A DNA stretch of 64,000 nt, taken from an uncultured Paracoccaceae bacterium (GTDB taxonomy: Bacteria > Pseudomonadota > Alphaproteobacteria > Rhodobacterales > Rhodobacteraceae). Position numbers and translations under genes: made by a program. The DNA lies in assembly GCA_947500055.1 (NCBI GenBank), contig CANMQO010000001.1:186001-250000 (forward strand), given 5' to 3'. Each line of letters starts with the position of its first letter. Position 1 is the first letter of the stretch. Shown here one piece after another: positions 45,108 through 54,831 of the stretch. The notes beneath the pieces are model-generated. The model was given only the letters and a program-made list of their open reading frames with translations, was not told where the DNA came from and ran no database searches.

Positions 45108-46703
45108 ATGGAACGATCAAACCAGACATCCCCCGCCCAGCAAAACGCCCGTGGCATCGTTGATGACCGGATGCCGGAACTGTCCGATTGGTGCGCCACC
45201 ATCTTTGACTTTGGCGAAACCGCATGGCGAGAATATCAGTCGGCGGCATGGTATGTCGCACGGCTGCGCGCCGAGGGCTTCAGCGTTGAGGAAGGGTCAG
45301 GCGGGATGCCCACGGCCTTTTGCGCGGAATGGTCCAATGGCGATGGGCCAATCATTGGCATGTATGCCGAATATGATGCGGTACCGGGCAATTGTCAGGC
45401 CGCCAGCACGCGGCGCGAACCACGCGCGGGCCTTGGGTTTCAGGCCGGTGGCCATACTGACCCCCATTCCGGTCTGGGCATTGCGACCCTGGGCGGATTG
45501 CTTGCCACCAAGGCGGCGATGCAGAAACACGGGATCAAGGGGGGCTTGCGCTATACCGGGGAACCGGCTGAAAAACTACGCGGATCAAAGCCCGTTCACG
45601 CCGCCAAAGGGTATTATGACGGGCTGGCGGCGATGCTGTCATTTCATCCGTTTTACATGCTGCCCATGTGCAATACCGTGCGTTGGGATACCCATTGCGG
45701 GGCCGCCTATGCGATGATTTATCGCTTTATCTGCGATGCCCCGGAAAGCTGGGGCGCCGATGATGGCAGCCCGATCCCGCAATCCCATTCAGCCGTCCGC
45801 GCGCCGGGGGCAAATGACGCGCTGATGATGATGTATCAATCATCAAAAGCGCTGCGCGAGGCGATGTTGCCACATCAGGGCGGTTGGTCCGTGTCAGAGG
45901 CGATCCTGACAGCGGGGCAGGCGACGGCGGATAATTTGCCCGCCGGTCTGGCCGAAATTCAGTACATGATGCGCACACCGACGCTGGCCATGGCCGATCA
46001 GATCACGGCTGTGCTGGACCGCAACGCCACTGCGGCGGCGGCCATGACCGGGTGCCGCTGGGAACGGCACTGGGTCAGCAAATCACGCCCCGGTCTGGCC
46101 AATCACGCCATGGCCAATGTGGTCTGGGATGCGCTGCGTGATGTGGGCGCGCCGGTTTGGGATGACGCCGCCAAAAAGATTGCCCGCGAGATCCAATCCA
46201 GCCTTGGCATGACGCCGATGCAGGATCCGTTCATTGACGAGATGACGAGGCTGATCACCCCGCAGGAGGCCGAGGCGGGCCTGCGGCAGGACTTGCCACC
46301 CAGTCAGTTGAATTCCACATCCGATGATTACACCGACATGACCTGGCACGCGCCCACCGCGCGATTTTATATCGCCCGGCCCGCGTTGAAGACGCCGGAT
46401 GGCCGCCCCTATCCGCCATGGGTGATGAATGCGCTGGGCGGTATTCCGGCAACGATTGACCCGATGATCCGGACCGCCGCCAAGGTGCTTGCCGGTTCCG
46501 CATTGCGGCTGTTGGAGGATGCCGATGCCCGGCAGGCGGCCATGGCAGAGTTTCAGACGCGCACTGGCGGTGGCGTTGGTGGGACGAAGTGGATGCCGCC
46601 GCTATGTGATTATGACCCGCCCATTCATTTCCGCTGGCCCGAATATGTGACGACGCCGCGCGGGCGCGACTGGTGGATCCCTGCAACAATGCCTGACGCC
46701 TGA
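45108..46703 (+). CDS. M20-family amidohydrolase (AbgB-like)
   Basis: 531 residues, a little longer than usual for the family. Motifs are ETAWREYQSAAWYV, IIGMYAEYDAVPG (metal-site Asp equivalent), GGHTDPHSGLGIATLGG, YTGEPAEKLRGSKP with the general-base Glu, and a C-terminal metal region STSDDYTDMTWHAPTA. It resembles the B subunit of p-aminobenzoyl-glutamate hydrolase rather than carboxypeptidase G2. It probably cleaves an amide bond in a small N-acyl amino acid. The deiminase-family gene follows 27 bases later. Confidence 0.83.
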   Translation: MERSNQTSPAQQNARGIVDDRMPELSDWCATIFDFGETAWREYQSAAWYVARLRAEGFSVEEGSGGMPTAFCAEWSNGDGPIIGMYAEYDAVPGNCQAASTRREPRAGLGFQAGGHTDPHSGLGIATLGGLLATKAAMQKHGIKGGLRYTGEPAEKLRGSKPVHAAKGYYDGLAAMLSFHPFYMLPMCNTVRWDTHCGAAYAMIYRFICDAPESWGADDGSPIPQSHSAVRAPGANDALMMMYQSSKALREAMLPHQGGWSVSEAILTAGQATADNLPAGLAEIQYMMRTPTLAMADQITAVLDRNATAAAAMTGCRWERHWVSKSRPGLANHAMANVVWDALRDVGAPVWDDAAKKIAREIQSSLGMTPMQDPFIDEMTRLITPQEAEAGLRQDLPPSQLNSTSDDYTDMTWHAPTARFYIARPALKTPDGRPYPPWVMNALGGIPATIDPMIRTAAKVLAGSALRLLEDADARQAAMAEFQTRTGGGVGGTKWMPPLCDYDPPIHFRWPEYVTTPRGRDWWIPATMPDA

Positions 46704-46730
46704 CATTCAGCCCCGAAAGGAAAACCTGAC

Positions 46731-47660
46731 ATGCCTCTTGATAAGTCCAGCGATGGTTTCAGCCTGCAACGCCGCAATCCCAATGGCGGGACCGCACCGC
46801 TGACCCATTGGACACTGCCCAACGAAACCGACCCGCTGACAGATGTGCTGCTGGGCTCGCCCGCGCATCTGTTTCACCGTGCCACGTCCAGCCTGTCGCG
46901 CAAGCATCTGCGCGAGGCGCCGTGCAACATCCAGACAGCGCAGGCACAGCATGCGGAACTGGTCGATGCCTACCGGCATTTCAACGTGAATGTGCATATG
47001 CTGGAGGCCGCGCCGGAACTGACCATGCAGGTTTATTCCCGCGATAGCAGCTGCATGACCCCCTATGGGGCGTTCATTACCGCCATGTCGCAATGGTGGC
47101 GGCGTGGCGAAAACTATGCCGCGATCCGGGCTTATGAAAAGCTGGGTATCCCGATTTACGACATGGTCACCGCGGGCACTTTCGAAGGCGGTGATTTCAA
47201 CGTGATCGAGGAAGGGTGCGTTCTGATCGGTTGCGGCGGTGCCCGCACACAAGAGGAAGGCGCGCGGCAGGTCGCCAGCTGGTTCGAGGCGGAAGGCTGG
47301 GAGGTGCGGCTCGCCTTTATCGACGAATATTATGTCCATATCGACCTGATGGTTGTGCCCATCGCCGAAAAGCTGACCGCTGTGTGTCTGGCCTGTACGG
47401 AGCCTGCGATTGTTGACTGGCTCAAAGCCAAGGGGCATGAAATTATCGACGTGCCGTTTCAGCAAACCATGGCACTGGGCTGCAATCTGATGTCGCTGGG
47501 CAATGATCGGGTCATGGCGCCCGCATCGTCAACGGTGCTGGTGGATAATCTGCGGGCACGCGGGTTTGAGGTTGCGGCGGTGGACACTGCCGAGATTTCG
47601 AAAACCGGTGGGGGTATTCATTGCATGGCGCAGGCCTTACGGCGCGACGCGACCGTTTGA
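46731..47660 (+). CDS. Arginine deiminase/dimethylargininase-family hydrolase
   Basis: 309 residues of the guanidino-modifying superfamily. YSRDSSCMTPYGAF holds an acidic substrate residue, GTFEGGDFNVI the EGGD motif, YYVHIDLMVVPI the catalytic His-x-Asp, and KTGGGIHCMAQAL the nucleophilic Cys near the C-terminus. This order is that of DDAH/ADI enzymes, which hydrolyse arginine or methylated arginines to citrulline and ammonia or an amine. Paired with the M20 amidohydrolase under a LysR regulator, it may act on a guanidino compound released by that enzyme. The substrate is not known. Confidence 0.85.
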   Translation: MPLDKSSDGFSLQRRNPNGGTAPLTHWTLPNETDPLTDVLLGSPAHLFHRATSSLSRKHLREAPCNIQTAQAQHAELVDAYRHFNVNVHMLEAAPELTMQVYSRDSSCMTPYGAFITAMSQWWRRGENYAAIRAYEKLGIPIYDMVTAGTFEGGDFNVIEEGCVLIGCGGARTQEEGARQVASWFEAEGWEVRLAFIDEYYVHIDLMVVPIAEKLTAVCLACTEPAIVDWLKAKGHEIIDVPFQQTMALGCNLMSLGNDRVMAPASSTVLVDNLRARGFEVAAVDTAEISKTGGGIHCMAQALRRDATV

Positions 47661-47667
47661 ATATGTA

Positions 47668-47698
47668 AACGCCGGGCGGGGTGGCCCCGCCCGGCGTT
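47668..47698. terminator. Long perfect hairpin, bidirectional terminator
   Basis: AACGCCGGGCGGGG pairs perfectly with CCCCGCCCGGCGTT around TGG, a 14-base stem between the stops of the deiminase-family gene and the convergent subtilase gene. Confidence 0.87.
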
Positions 47699-47705
47699 CG
47701 ATCCC

Positions 47706-50156
47706 TTAGCTCAGCTCTTTTGGGTCGCGTTTCTTCGTCCATTGCCACGTGACGCGGCCCAGTTCCTGACCTTCGTGGAACTGACCGATGGACAGTGAAT
47801 TGCCGGGCCGGCCGGCCTTGGACAACCCTTCGACGATGAAGCGGCATTTCAACTGTGCGTTCGCCCCCAGCAGGACTTTTGGCACAACCAGACGTTTGGC
47901 CGTTGGCAGTGCGATCTGCGCCCTTTGCCGGTCTTTTGAAAAGGTGCATTTCAGATCAAGTTCACCACAGAATGCCTTGGCAATCTGGGCGGGCACATCA
48001 AGCGAGATTTTCACATCGCGCGGAATTCGCCGATCAATGACAAATTCAAAGGCCCGCCGTTCCTGATCGGGGAAGTTGGCAATCAGGAAATCCTGCACCG
48101 ACGGATCGCCGGAAGGGTCATCAATGTCATCAATCACGTTGAAATTGCGCCAGGCGACATTGTTATTGTCACGGATGAAGGCGCTGAAGCTGGGGAAGCT
48201 TGCGGGCAGTACCGGTGCCGGGTCCGCCGCGTGGTCAAGGATCGCGATGAAGCAATAATGCCCTTCTGCGGGGATGTCGGCCTCTGCCCAGGTCAGCCCG
48301 TCTGCGACAACAAGGCTGTCGTCATCGGGGACAGTGATCGGGTTGGTGGTGCCAATCGGGTTCCACATATTGGGCGTGACCAGCGTTGAAACCTCGCTCC
48401 AGAACACTTGTGCGGTGACATTATTGGCAGTCTGGGCACCACGGTTGCGCATCCGGACATAGACGAAATTGTCCTGACCTGCCTCAACCTCGAACCCAAG
48501 GTTATTGGCGTTTTCGGTGCCTGAGCCTTCGCCAAAGGCGGCTTGGGGATCGGCGACCGCGACGGGCCGCACGATCACATCTGGGCTGGCGCTGACGCCA
48601 CCCGAGGATGGCACCGTGCCGTCATCACCGACATTGTCGCGCAGATACACATCCGCAGCGAGGCCCAGGTTCCCCTCCAGAATTGCGCGCAGGTCAGGCA
48701 TGACCCCGATATTGCCCGCAACCGTGCCCCCTTGTGCCGTGCCGGTTGCCGGGTTTGACAGAACCAGCCGCATTTGCGACGGGGACAGACGCGCGCCGGT
48801 CGTGTCCTCATGCATCGCCTGCACGACCATGCCTGCGCCGGTGACAATCGGCGTCGCAGAGCTGGTGCCGTTGAATGTTGCGGTATATTCGTCATCCGGT
48901 CCGCTGCCAGCATCCAGATCACCATATCCGGCTGTCACCACGTTCTGGCCCCAGCCATAGCAATTGACCCGCGCGCCAAATGACGAAAAACTGGCCCGCT
49001 CATGCGGGACGGTGTCAACCGCCGCGCCGCAAATGATTGCCCCGCTATCGCGGAAATCAGCCGAGGCGGGGTTCAGGATGTTCAAGCCGCCGACCATCAG
49101 CGTATCAAGGTCATTATTGCCATTGCCTGCCGCCTCGAACACGATCCGGCCAAGGGCGCTGGCCAGTCTGGTTGCGTCAAACGCATCGTCGAAAATCTCG
49201 ACCGGGGCGCCAAAGATTGCGCCGGTGGACTGGATTTCAAGAATGATGCAGTCCCCCGCGTTCAGCGCGTTGATTGCCGCCACAATCGCATTGGTATAGT
49301 CGGAGGAGGTGTTGGTCGCCGCGTCGTAGTAGGAGGACGCATGCACAACCGCCGCCGCATTGGCGATCCCGACAACCCCAACCATATTGTCATCGGCGAT
49401 CATTTCGCCCAGCACTGCGGTGCCGTGGTTCTGACTGCCGGGTCGGTTATCGCCGTTCAGCAAGGTCGGAGATTTGGATGCAAAATCCTCGTGGCCCAAT
49501 CGCCAGCCGCGTTCCACGTCAACAACACCCATGCCATCACCGCACCCGGCGGTCTGGGTCCATGCCCAGCGGGCATCGATCCCGGTGGGTGCCGCATCAA
49601 GATAGCCTTGTTGCGCGTTATAGGGATCATTCGCCGGATTGACGGCCGGATCATCCCCGGCCTCTTGCGGATAGGCGCGGTCAACACCGGGTGCAGCCTG
49701 CAGCCGCTTTGCGATTTCGTCTTCGCGGCCACCATGTTTGCGGGCGTCAACAACCCAATAGCTCAGCAGGCTGTGCAGAGGCGGGAAGGGGCTTTGCCGG
49801 GCCGCGGTCTCCATCTCGCGCAGTTCCTTGGATGACACAGCGGTCACCAGACGCCTGCCATCGCCCAGATCAAATTCGTCCAGCAAACCGGCCAATGTGC
49901 TAAGCTCCAGCGCCTTCGCGACCTCTGCCAGTGTATCGGCGTCGTCGAGCGCTGCGATATCGGCCACCTCGGCCAGACGGATCACGATGAAGCCCGGGCG
50001 GTTGCCCTCTTGCTGGCCCGGTCTGTCCTCATCGGGGATGCGGACAGGTGGTGTCAGCTCTGGCAGTCTGGCCGCCAGATCTTGTCTTGTAATTGCCATG
50101 AGTGGTGAATTGATTGCGGATTTCAGAACGTCCGTGCGGAATCGACCTGTAAACAT
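47706..50156 (-). CDS. S8-family serine peptidase (subtilase) without signal peptide
   Basis: 816 residues; the ATG at 50156 has AGGAG seven bases upstream. Catalytic triad: Asp ~213 (MGVVDVERGW), His ~244 (NHGTAVLGEM) and Ser ~432 (NGTSSATPIVTG), with an oxyanion Asn ~345 (EAAGNG). The N-terminal ~180 residues hold a propeptide-like region ending DDPAVNPANDPYNAQQGYLDAA. After residue ~500 come beta-rich regions (ENANNLGFEVEAGQDNFVYVRMRN) and a C-terminal module rich in Lys/Arg. No signal peptide is visible, so it is cytoplasmic or exported by another route. Stand-alone gene. Confidence 0.9.
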   Translation of the reverse strand: MFTGRFRTDVLKSAINSPLMAITRQDLAARLPELTPPVRIPDEDRPGQQEGNRPGFIVIRLAEVADIAALDDADTLAEVAKALELSTLAGLLDEFDLGDGRRLVTAVSSKELREMETAARQSPFPPLHSLLSYWVVDARKHGGREDEIAKRLQAAPGVDRAYPQEAGDDPAVNPANDPYNAQQGYLDAAPTGIDARWAWTQTAGCGDGMGVVDVERGWRLGHEDFASKSPTLLNGDNRPGSQNHGTAVLGEMIADDNMVGVVGIANAAAVVHASSYYDAATNTSSDYTNAIVAAINALNAGDCIILEIQSTGAIFGAPVEIFDDAFDATRLASALGRIVFEAAGNGNNDLDTLMVGGLNILNPASADFRDSGAIICGAAVDTVPHERASFSSFGARVNCYGWGQNVVTAGYGDLDAGSGPDDEYTATFNGTSSATPIVTGAGMVVQAMHEDTTGARLSPSQMRLVLSNPATGTAQGGTVAGNIGVMPDLRAILEGNLGLAADVYLRDNVGDDGTVPSSGGVSASPDVIVRPVAVADPQAAFGEGSGTENANNLGFEVEAGQDNFVYVRMRNRGAQTANNVTAQVFWSEVSTLVTPNMWNPIGTTNPITVPDDDSLVVADGLTWAEADIPAEGHYCFIAILDHAADPAPVLPASFPSFSAFIRDNNNVAWRNFNVIDDIDDPSGDPSVQDFLIANFPDQERRAFEFVIDRRIPRDVKISLDVPAQIAKAFCGELDLKCTFSKDRQRAQIALPTAKRLVVPKVLLGANAQLKCRFIVEGLSKAGRPGNSLSIGQFHEGQELGRVTWQWTKKRDPKELS

Positions 50157-50447
50157 CGAATTACTCCTAATAACATATTTAAAATCAAAAGCTTAAATGC
50201 AGTCTTTTGGCCGGGCGCAAAAATAAAACACGCACGACCCGCATCTTGTCTAACATAGAATCCCGTCCCGGCAAAGGGGCGCGCTGTGCTGACCCGCAGG
50301 CGGTTGCCATCGGCCATGCCTGTGGCCCGGACCACATCGCCATCCTGATTGTGCTCTTGCAGCGGGCCCGCAACTGCTATTCCTCCCCGACGCAGTGGTT
50401 AGCCCGGCGTTACATCAAACACGGTCCCTTCGATCCGGGTTTGCATG
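50157..50447. other. Non-coding leader of the subtilase gene
   Basis: About 290 bases with no supportable gene. The AT-rich part next to the subtilase start (CTAATAACATATTT) probably holds its promoter. The part nearer the SulP gene stop contains no clear hairpin. Confidence 0.4.
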
Positions 50448-52166
50448 TCAGGGCTGGCGCGGTCGACCCGCGTGCCGGACGGCCTGATACTGCGACAGAA
50501 ACACGTTGCCGGTCATGGACTGCAGGAAATGCTGTGCCTTCAGGCGGTCCATCACCGGCCCTTTGACCTCTGATAGGTGTAGTTTCACGCCCATTTCGCG
50601 CAGCCGTTCGTTGATGGTCTCAAGCGATTCCAGCGCGCTGAAGTCGATTTCATTGATCGCGGAACATTGCAGGATGACATGGCGGATTGCCTTGTCCCCC
50701 GCTACCCGGTTCTGGATCTTATCCTCCAGAAAACGCGCATTCGCGAAATAGAGGCTTTCATCCACCCGCAAACTGACAACTTCGGGATCGGTGATCACGT
50801 CATGGCGTAGGATATTCCGGAAATGTTCCGTGCCCGGAACCAGCCCCACTTCGGCGATATGCGGCTTGGAGGATTTATAGAGGTGCAGCAGTATGGACAG
50901 GCTCACCCCGGCGGATACCCCGGCCTCGACCCCCGCGACAAGCGTCACCATTATCGTGACAAAGACAGCAGCAAAATCGGCCTTGGAATAGGCCCAGCTG
51001 CGCTTGAGGATTGAGAAATCAACAAGGCTGAGCACGGCGACGATGATGGTTGCTGCCAGGGTGGCCTTGGGCAGGAAATAGATCAATGGGGTCAGGGCCA
51101 ATGCGGCGATGGCCAAACCGATGGCGGTAAATGCGCCCGCCGCCGGTGTTTCCGCGCCTGCATCGAAGTTCACGACGGAGCGTGAAAAGCCCCCCGTTAC
51201 CGGAAACCCGCCTGTCAGCGATGCCCCGATATTGGCCGCCCCCAGCCCGATCAGTTCCTGATCGGGGTCGATGCGCTGTCGTTTCTTGGCCGCAAGCGTT
51301 TGTGCGACCGAGATTGATTCCACGAAACCGATGATTGAGATCAGGAAGGCCGGTAGCAGCAATTGCCCCAGAAGCGTTGGCGAGAAGGATGGCAGGGTGA
51401 AGGGTGGCAGGCTTTGCGGTACATCGCCCACGATCCGCACGCCTTGATCCGCCAGACCAACCCCCCAGACAGCAAGAGTTGTGGCGACGACAACGACAAC
51501 CGGGCCGGTTTTGACCAGCACACTGGTTGATCCTGTCCCCAGCCCTGCGCGCTGCAAGAGCGGCCCCAGACCCTTGCGCACCCAGAAGAGAAATCCCGTC
51601 GCACTGATCCCGATCAGGGCGGTGATCCAATGGGTGTCTGCAGCATGTTCCGCCAGCGATGTCAGCAATTCCAAAAGGTTATGCCCATGCGCGTCGATAC
51701 CCAGAATATGTCTGAGCTGGCTGGCGGCGATGATGATGCCCGAGGCGGTAATGAACCCCGCAATTACCGGATGCGACAGGAAATTGGCGATAAATCCCAA
51801 CCGGAACAGGCCCATCGCCAACAGCATGACGCCCGACAGCCCGGCCAATGACAAGGCTGCAATGGCGTAGCCCATTGTGCCTTGTTCCACGATGTTGCTG
51901 AGTGCGGCCGCCGTCATCAGCGACACCACCGCCACCGGCCCCACCGCCAGCGCCCGGCTGGTGCCGAACACCGTGTAGAGCAGGATCGGCACGATGGAGG
52001 CGTATAAACCCGCCTCTGCCGGTAACCCCGCCAGAAGCGCATAGGCCAGCGATTGCGGGATCAGCATGATTGTCACAATCAGCGCCGCCATCAGGTCGTT
52101 TGACAGGTTCCGGCGCGAATAGGTTCGGCCCCATGAAAGGATGGGGAAGTATCGGATCAATGACAT
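50448..52166 (-). CDS. SulP-family inorganic anion transporter
   Basis: 572 residues from MSLIRYFPILSWGR at 52166; the slightly longer open frame uses a TTG. Eleven or so membrane segments (MLIPQSLAYALLAGLPAEAGLYASI is the SulP signature region) are followed by a C-terminal STAS domain (RHVILQCSAINEIDFSALESLETINERL). Substrates of the family are sulfate, bicarbonate and similar anions. It follows the sulfide-oxidation genes on the same strand, so export or exchange of a sulfur oxyanion is a reasonable inference. Confidence 0.92.
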   Translation of the reverse strand: MSLIRYFPILSWGRTYSRRNLSNDLMAALIVTIMLIPQSLAYALLAGLPAEAGLYASIVPILLYTVFGTSRALAVGPVAVVSLMTAAALSNIVEQGTMGYAIAALSLAGLSGVMLLAMGLFRLGFIANFLSHPVIAGFITASGIIIAASQLRHILGIDAHGHNLLELLTSLAEHAADTHWITALIGISATGFLFWVRKGLGPLLQRAGLGTGSTSVLVKTGPVVVVVATTLAVWGVGLADQGVRIVGDVPQSLPPFTLPSFSPTLLGQLLLPAFLISIIGFVESISVAQTLAAKKRQRIDPDQELIGLGAANIGASLTGGFPVTGGFSRSVVNFDAGAETPAAGAFTAIGLAIAALALTPLIYFLPKATLAATIIVAVLSLVDFSILKRSWAYSKADFAAVFVTIMVTLVAGVEAGVSAGVSLSILLHLYKSSKPHIAEVGLVPGTEHFRNILRHDVITDPEVVSLRVDESLYFANARFLEDKIQNRVAGDKAIRHVILQCSAINEIDFSALESLETINERLREMGVKLHLSEVKGPVMDRLKAQHFLQSMTGNVFLSQYQAVRHAGRPRQP

Positions 52167-52225
52167 TGGGGTTTTCCGGGTCAATTTGGCCGCCCCGCCT
52201 GTTCGCGCGCGGGGCGGCCGGGGGC

Positions 52226-53899
52226 TTACTCAGCGGCGATCTTTTCAGGCTTGGCCATCCATTCACGTCCTTTGAGCATGCCTTTCCAGTAAACAGGGGG
52301 CAGCATCTTTTCCTTCAGAAACCACGCTGCGCGGGTCGGCTTGGTCCCGTCGATCAGGAATTTCGGGAAGCTGGGCAGCAGCGTGCCGCCATAACCGAAC
52401 TCGGCCAAGACGATCTTGCCCCGCTCCACGGTCAGCGGGCAGGATCCATATCCGTTATATTGCGCTACAGGCGATCCGCCCTTCATATCCGCGATGATGT
52501 TTTCCGCGACAATGGGCGCCTGTATCCGGGCAGCCGCGGCGGTTTTTGCATTGGGCGCGTTCATCACATCGCCCAAGGACCAGATATTGTCATAGGTCTT
52601 GTGCCGCAGCGTTGTCTGATCCACATCGACCCAGCCTGCCGGATCGGCGAGCGGTGATACGCGGATGAAATCCGGTGCTGTCTGCGGTGGGCAGACATGC
52701 ATCATGTCGAATGCCATCTCAACCCGTTTGGTTTCGGAATCCGGTTTGGTCACATCGAACCACGCCTTTTTGGCGGGGCCGTCAACAGCAACGAGGTTGT
52801 GAAAGAAGTTCAAGGTGGCGTCGTATTTTCCGACATAATCCATCAGCGCGGGCACGTAATCCTTCACCCCGAAAAGCACGCCGCCTGCATTGTTGAACTG
52901 GATGTCGATATCTTTCAGGACGCCGCGCCTGTGCCAGGCATCGCCAGACAGATACATCGCCTTTTGCGGCGCCCCCGCGCATTTGATCGGCATTGGCGGT
53001 TGGGTAAAGATCGCGCGGCCTTCGCGCATGCCTTTCACCAACTGCCATGTATAGGGGGCCAGATCATAGCGGTAGTTGGAGGTCACGCCATTCTGGCCCA
53101 GTGTGTCCACCAGCCCGTCGACCTTGTGCCAATCCAGCTTCAACCCCGGGCAGACGATCAGCCGGTTGTACTTCACGACCCGGCACCCATCCAGGATGAC
53201 CGCGTTATCGCCCGGTTCAAAAGCCGCAACCGCCGCTTTGATCCAATGCACATCTTTGGGGATCAGCGATCCCATGGTGCGCGATGTCTGTTCCGGTTCA
53301 AAAATGCCGCCGCCAACCATGGTCCAGCCGGGTTGGTAGTAATGGATATCGGCGGGATCAATGATAGCGATTTCGAGCGTGGGCTTGCGTGCCTTCAGGC
53401 TCGCCGCTGCGGCGATGCCCCCGGCACCTGCGCCGACGATGACCACCTCAAAACTGGCATCCCCGGTATCGGTCAGGGTCTTGCCGCCATTGACGATCCG
53501 CCGCACCACGCCACCCATATCATATCCCGCAGCCTTGGTCGCTGCGAGGATGTCAGTGGTGCTGCGCTGACCCGCCTGCGCCAATGACCATAGGGTTGCG
53601 GATCGCGTACCGGTTCGACAATAGGCCAGCACCGGGCCGGGCAATTCCGTCAACAGGTTGCCAAAGGTGGTTGCATCGTCATCCGTCACCTTGCCTGAGA
53701 CAATGGGCAGGTAGCGGGCCTCGATCCCGGCCTTCCTAGCTGCTTTCGCGATCTCGTCGAATGTGGGCTGGTCGCCGCCTTCGCCATCAGGCCGGTTGCA
53801 GATCACCGCGCGAAAGCCCGCATCCCTGACCGCCTGAAAATCGGCCGCAGTGATTTGTGGGCTGACAGAAATGCCAGCCGTCAATGTCTTGATTTCCAT
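52226..53899 (-). CDS. Fusion of DUF442 tyrosine-phosphatase-like domain and sulfide:quinone oxidoreductase
   Basis: 557 residues. Residues 1-~135 are a DUF442/Blh-type phosphatase-like domain with a C-x5-R loop (YCRTGTR, Cys94-Arg99). From ~150 a flavoprotein starts with EVVIVGAGAGGIAAAASL and continues as an SQR-like oxidoreductase (IHYYQPGWTMVGGG, VCPGLKLDW, PIKCAGAPQKAMYL, WSLGDVMNAPNAKTAAA). Cysteines in VCPGL and KCAGAP are the likely redox pair. It oxidises sulfide to persulfide at the membrane and passes electrons to quinone. The persulfide dioxygenase-like gene is 17 bases upstream. Confidence 0.92.
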   Translation of the reverse strand: MEIKTLTAGISVSPQITAADFQAVRDAGFRAVICNRPDGEGGDQPTFDEIAKAARKAGIEARYLPIVSGKVTDDDATTFGNLLTELPGPVLAYCRTGTRSATLWSLAQAGQRSTTDILAATKAAGYDMGGVVRRIVNGGKTLTDTGDASFEVVIVGAGAGGIAAAASLKARKPTLEIAIIDPADIHYYQPGWTMVGGGIFEPEQTSRTMGSLIPKDVHWIKAAVAAFEPGDNAVILDGCRVVKYNRLIVCPGLKLDWHKVDGLVDTLGQNGVTSNYRYDLAPYTWQLVKGMREGRAIFTQPPMPIKCAGAPQKAMYLSGDAWHRRGVLKDIDIQFNNAGGVLFGVKDYVPALMDYVGKYDATLNFFHNLVAVDGPAKKAWFDVTKPDSETKRVEMAFDMMHVCPPQTAPDFIRVSPLADPAGWVDVDQTTLRHKTYDNIWSLGDVMNAPNAKTAAAARIQAPIVAENIIADMKGGSPVAQYNGYGSCPLTVERGKIVLAEFGYGGTLLPSFPKFLIDGTKPTRAAWFLKEKMLPPVYWKGMLKGREWMAKPEKIAAE

Positions 53900-53916
53900 C
53901 AGTTTTCCTTTTTTGG

Positions 53917-54798
53917 CTAGAGTCCGTTGACTGGCACCTTCAGCATCGGGTTGCCATCGTCATCGGTCGGCACTTCGCCGGCCCGCATATTCACCTGCAA
54001 CGCTGGAATGATCAGTTTCGGCATGGCCAGCTGCGCATCACGCTCGGTCCGGAACTTGATGAATTCCGCGCGGGTTTTGCCGCCGCCCACATGGATATTA
54101 TTGGCCTTCTGTTCGGCGACGGTTGTTTCCCACTGGATGGCGCGACCGTTCGGGCCGTAGTCATGGCACATGAAAAGCCGGGTTTCATCGGGCAGCGACA
54201 GAACTTTCTGGATACTGTCATAAAGTTCACCTGCATCACCGCCGGGGAAATCCGCCCGGGCGGACCCGCCATCAGGCATGAAAAGCGTATCACCGGCAAA
54301 GGCCGCATCGCCCATCACATGCACCATGCAGGCCGGGGTGTGGCCGGGCGTATACATCGCAAAGCCTTGCATATTGCCGACCATGTAAGTGTCGCCATCC
54401 TTGAACAGCGCATCAAATTGCGATCCGTCCCGCTGAAATTCGGTGCCCTCGTTGAAGATTTTGCCAAACGTGTCCTGTATGACCATGATCTTTTCGCCGA
54501 CACCGATCTTGCCGCCCAGTTTTTCCTGAAGGTAGGGGGCAGCACTCAGGTGGTCGGCATGGACATGGGTTTCGATGATCCAGTCGAGCGTCAGCCCGCG
54601 TTCCTCGATCTCCGCGATCAGGGCGTCGGCATGATCATAGGTGATGCGGCCTGCCGCATAGTCGATATCCATCACGCTATCGATGATGGCGCAATGATTG
54701 CTATCGGGGTCTTTGACGATATAGGTGATCGTGTTGGTGGCTTCGTCAAAATAGCCGGATACTTCGGGTTTGACGGCCAGATTTACGGGGTAGGTCAT
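53917..54798 (-). CDS. MBL-fold hydrolase, persulfide dioxygenase/Blh type
   Basis: 293 residues from MTYPVNLAVKPEVSGYFDEAT at 54798, with GAGG eight bases upstream. The metal motif is ETHVHADHLSAAPYLQEKLGG, followed by YTPGHTPACMVHVMGDAAFAGDTLFMPDGGSARADFPGG. This matches ETHE1-like persulfide dioxygenases and Blh proteins. It would oxidise the glutathione persulfide made after SQR action to sulfite. Together with the DUF2892 gene upstream and the SQR fusion downstream it forms a sulfide-detoxification operon. Confidence 0.9.
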   Translation of the reverse strand: MTYPVNLAVKPEVSGYFDEATNTITYIVKDPDSNHCAIIDSVMDIDYAAGRITYDHADALIAEIEERGLTLDWIIETHVHADHLSAAPYLQEKLGGKIGVGEKIMVIQDTFGKIFNEGTEFQRDGSQFDALFKDGDTYMVGNMQGFAMYTPGHTPACMVHVMGDAAFAGDTLFMPDGGSARADFPGGDAGELYDSIQKVLSLPDETRLFMCHDYGPNGRAIQWETTVAEQKANNIHVGGGKTRAEFIKFRTERDAQLAMPKLIIPALQVNMRAGEVPTDDDGNPMLKVPVNGL

Positions 54799-54831
54799 TT
54801 GTTTTCCTCTCATAGCGTCATGGGCGCAGTA

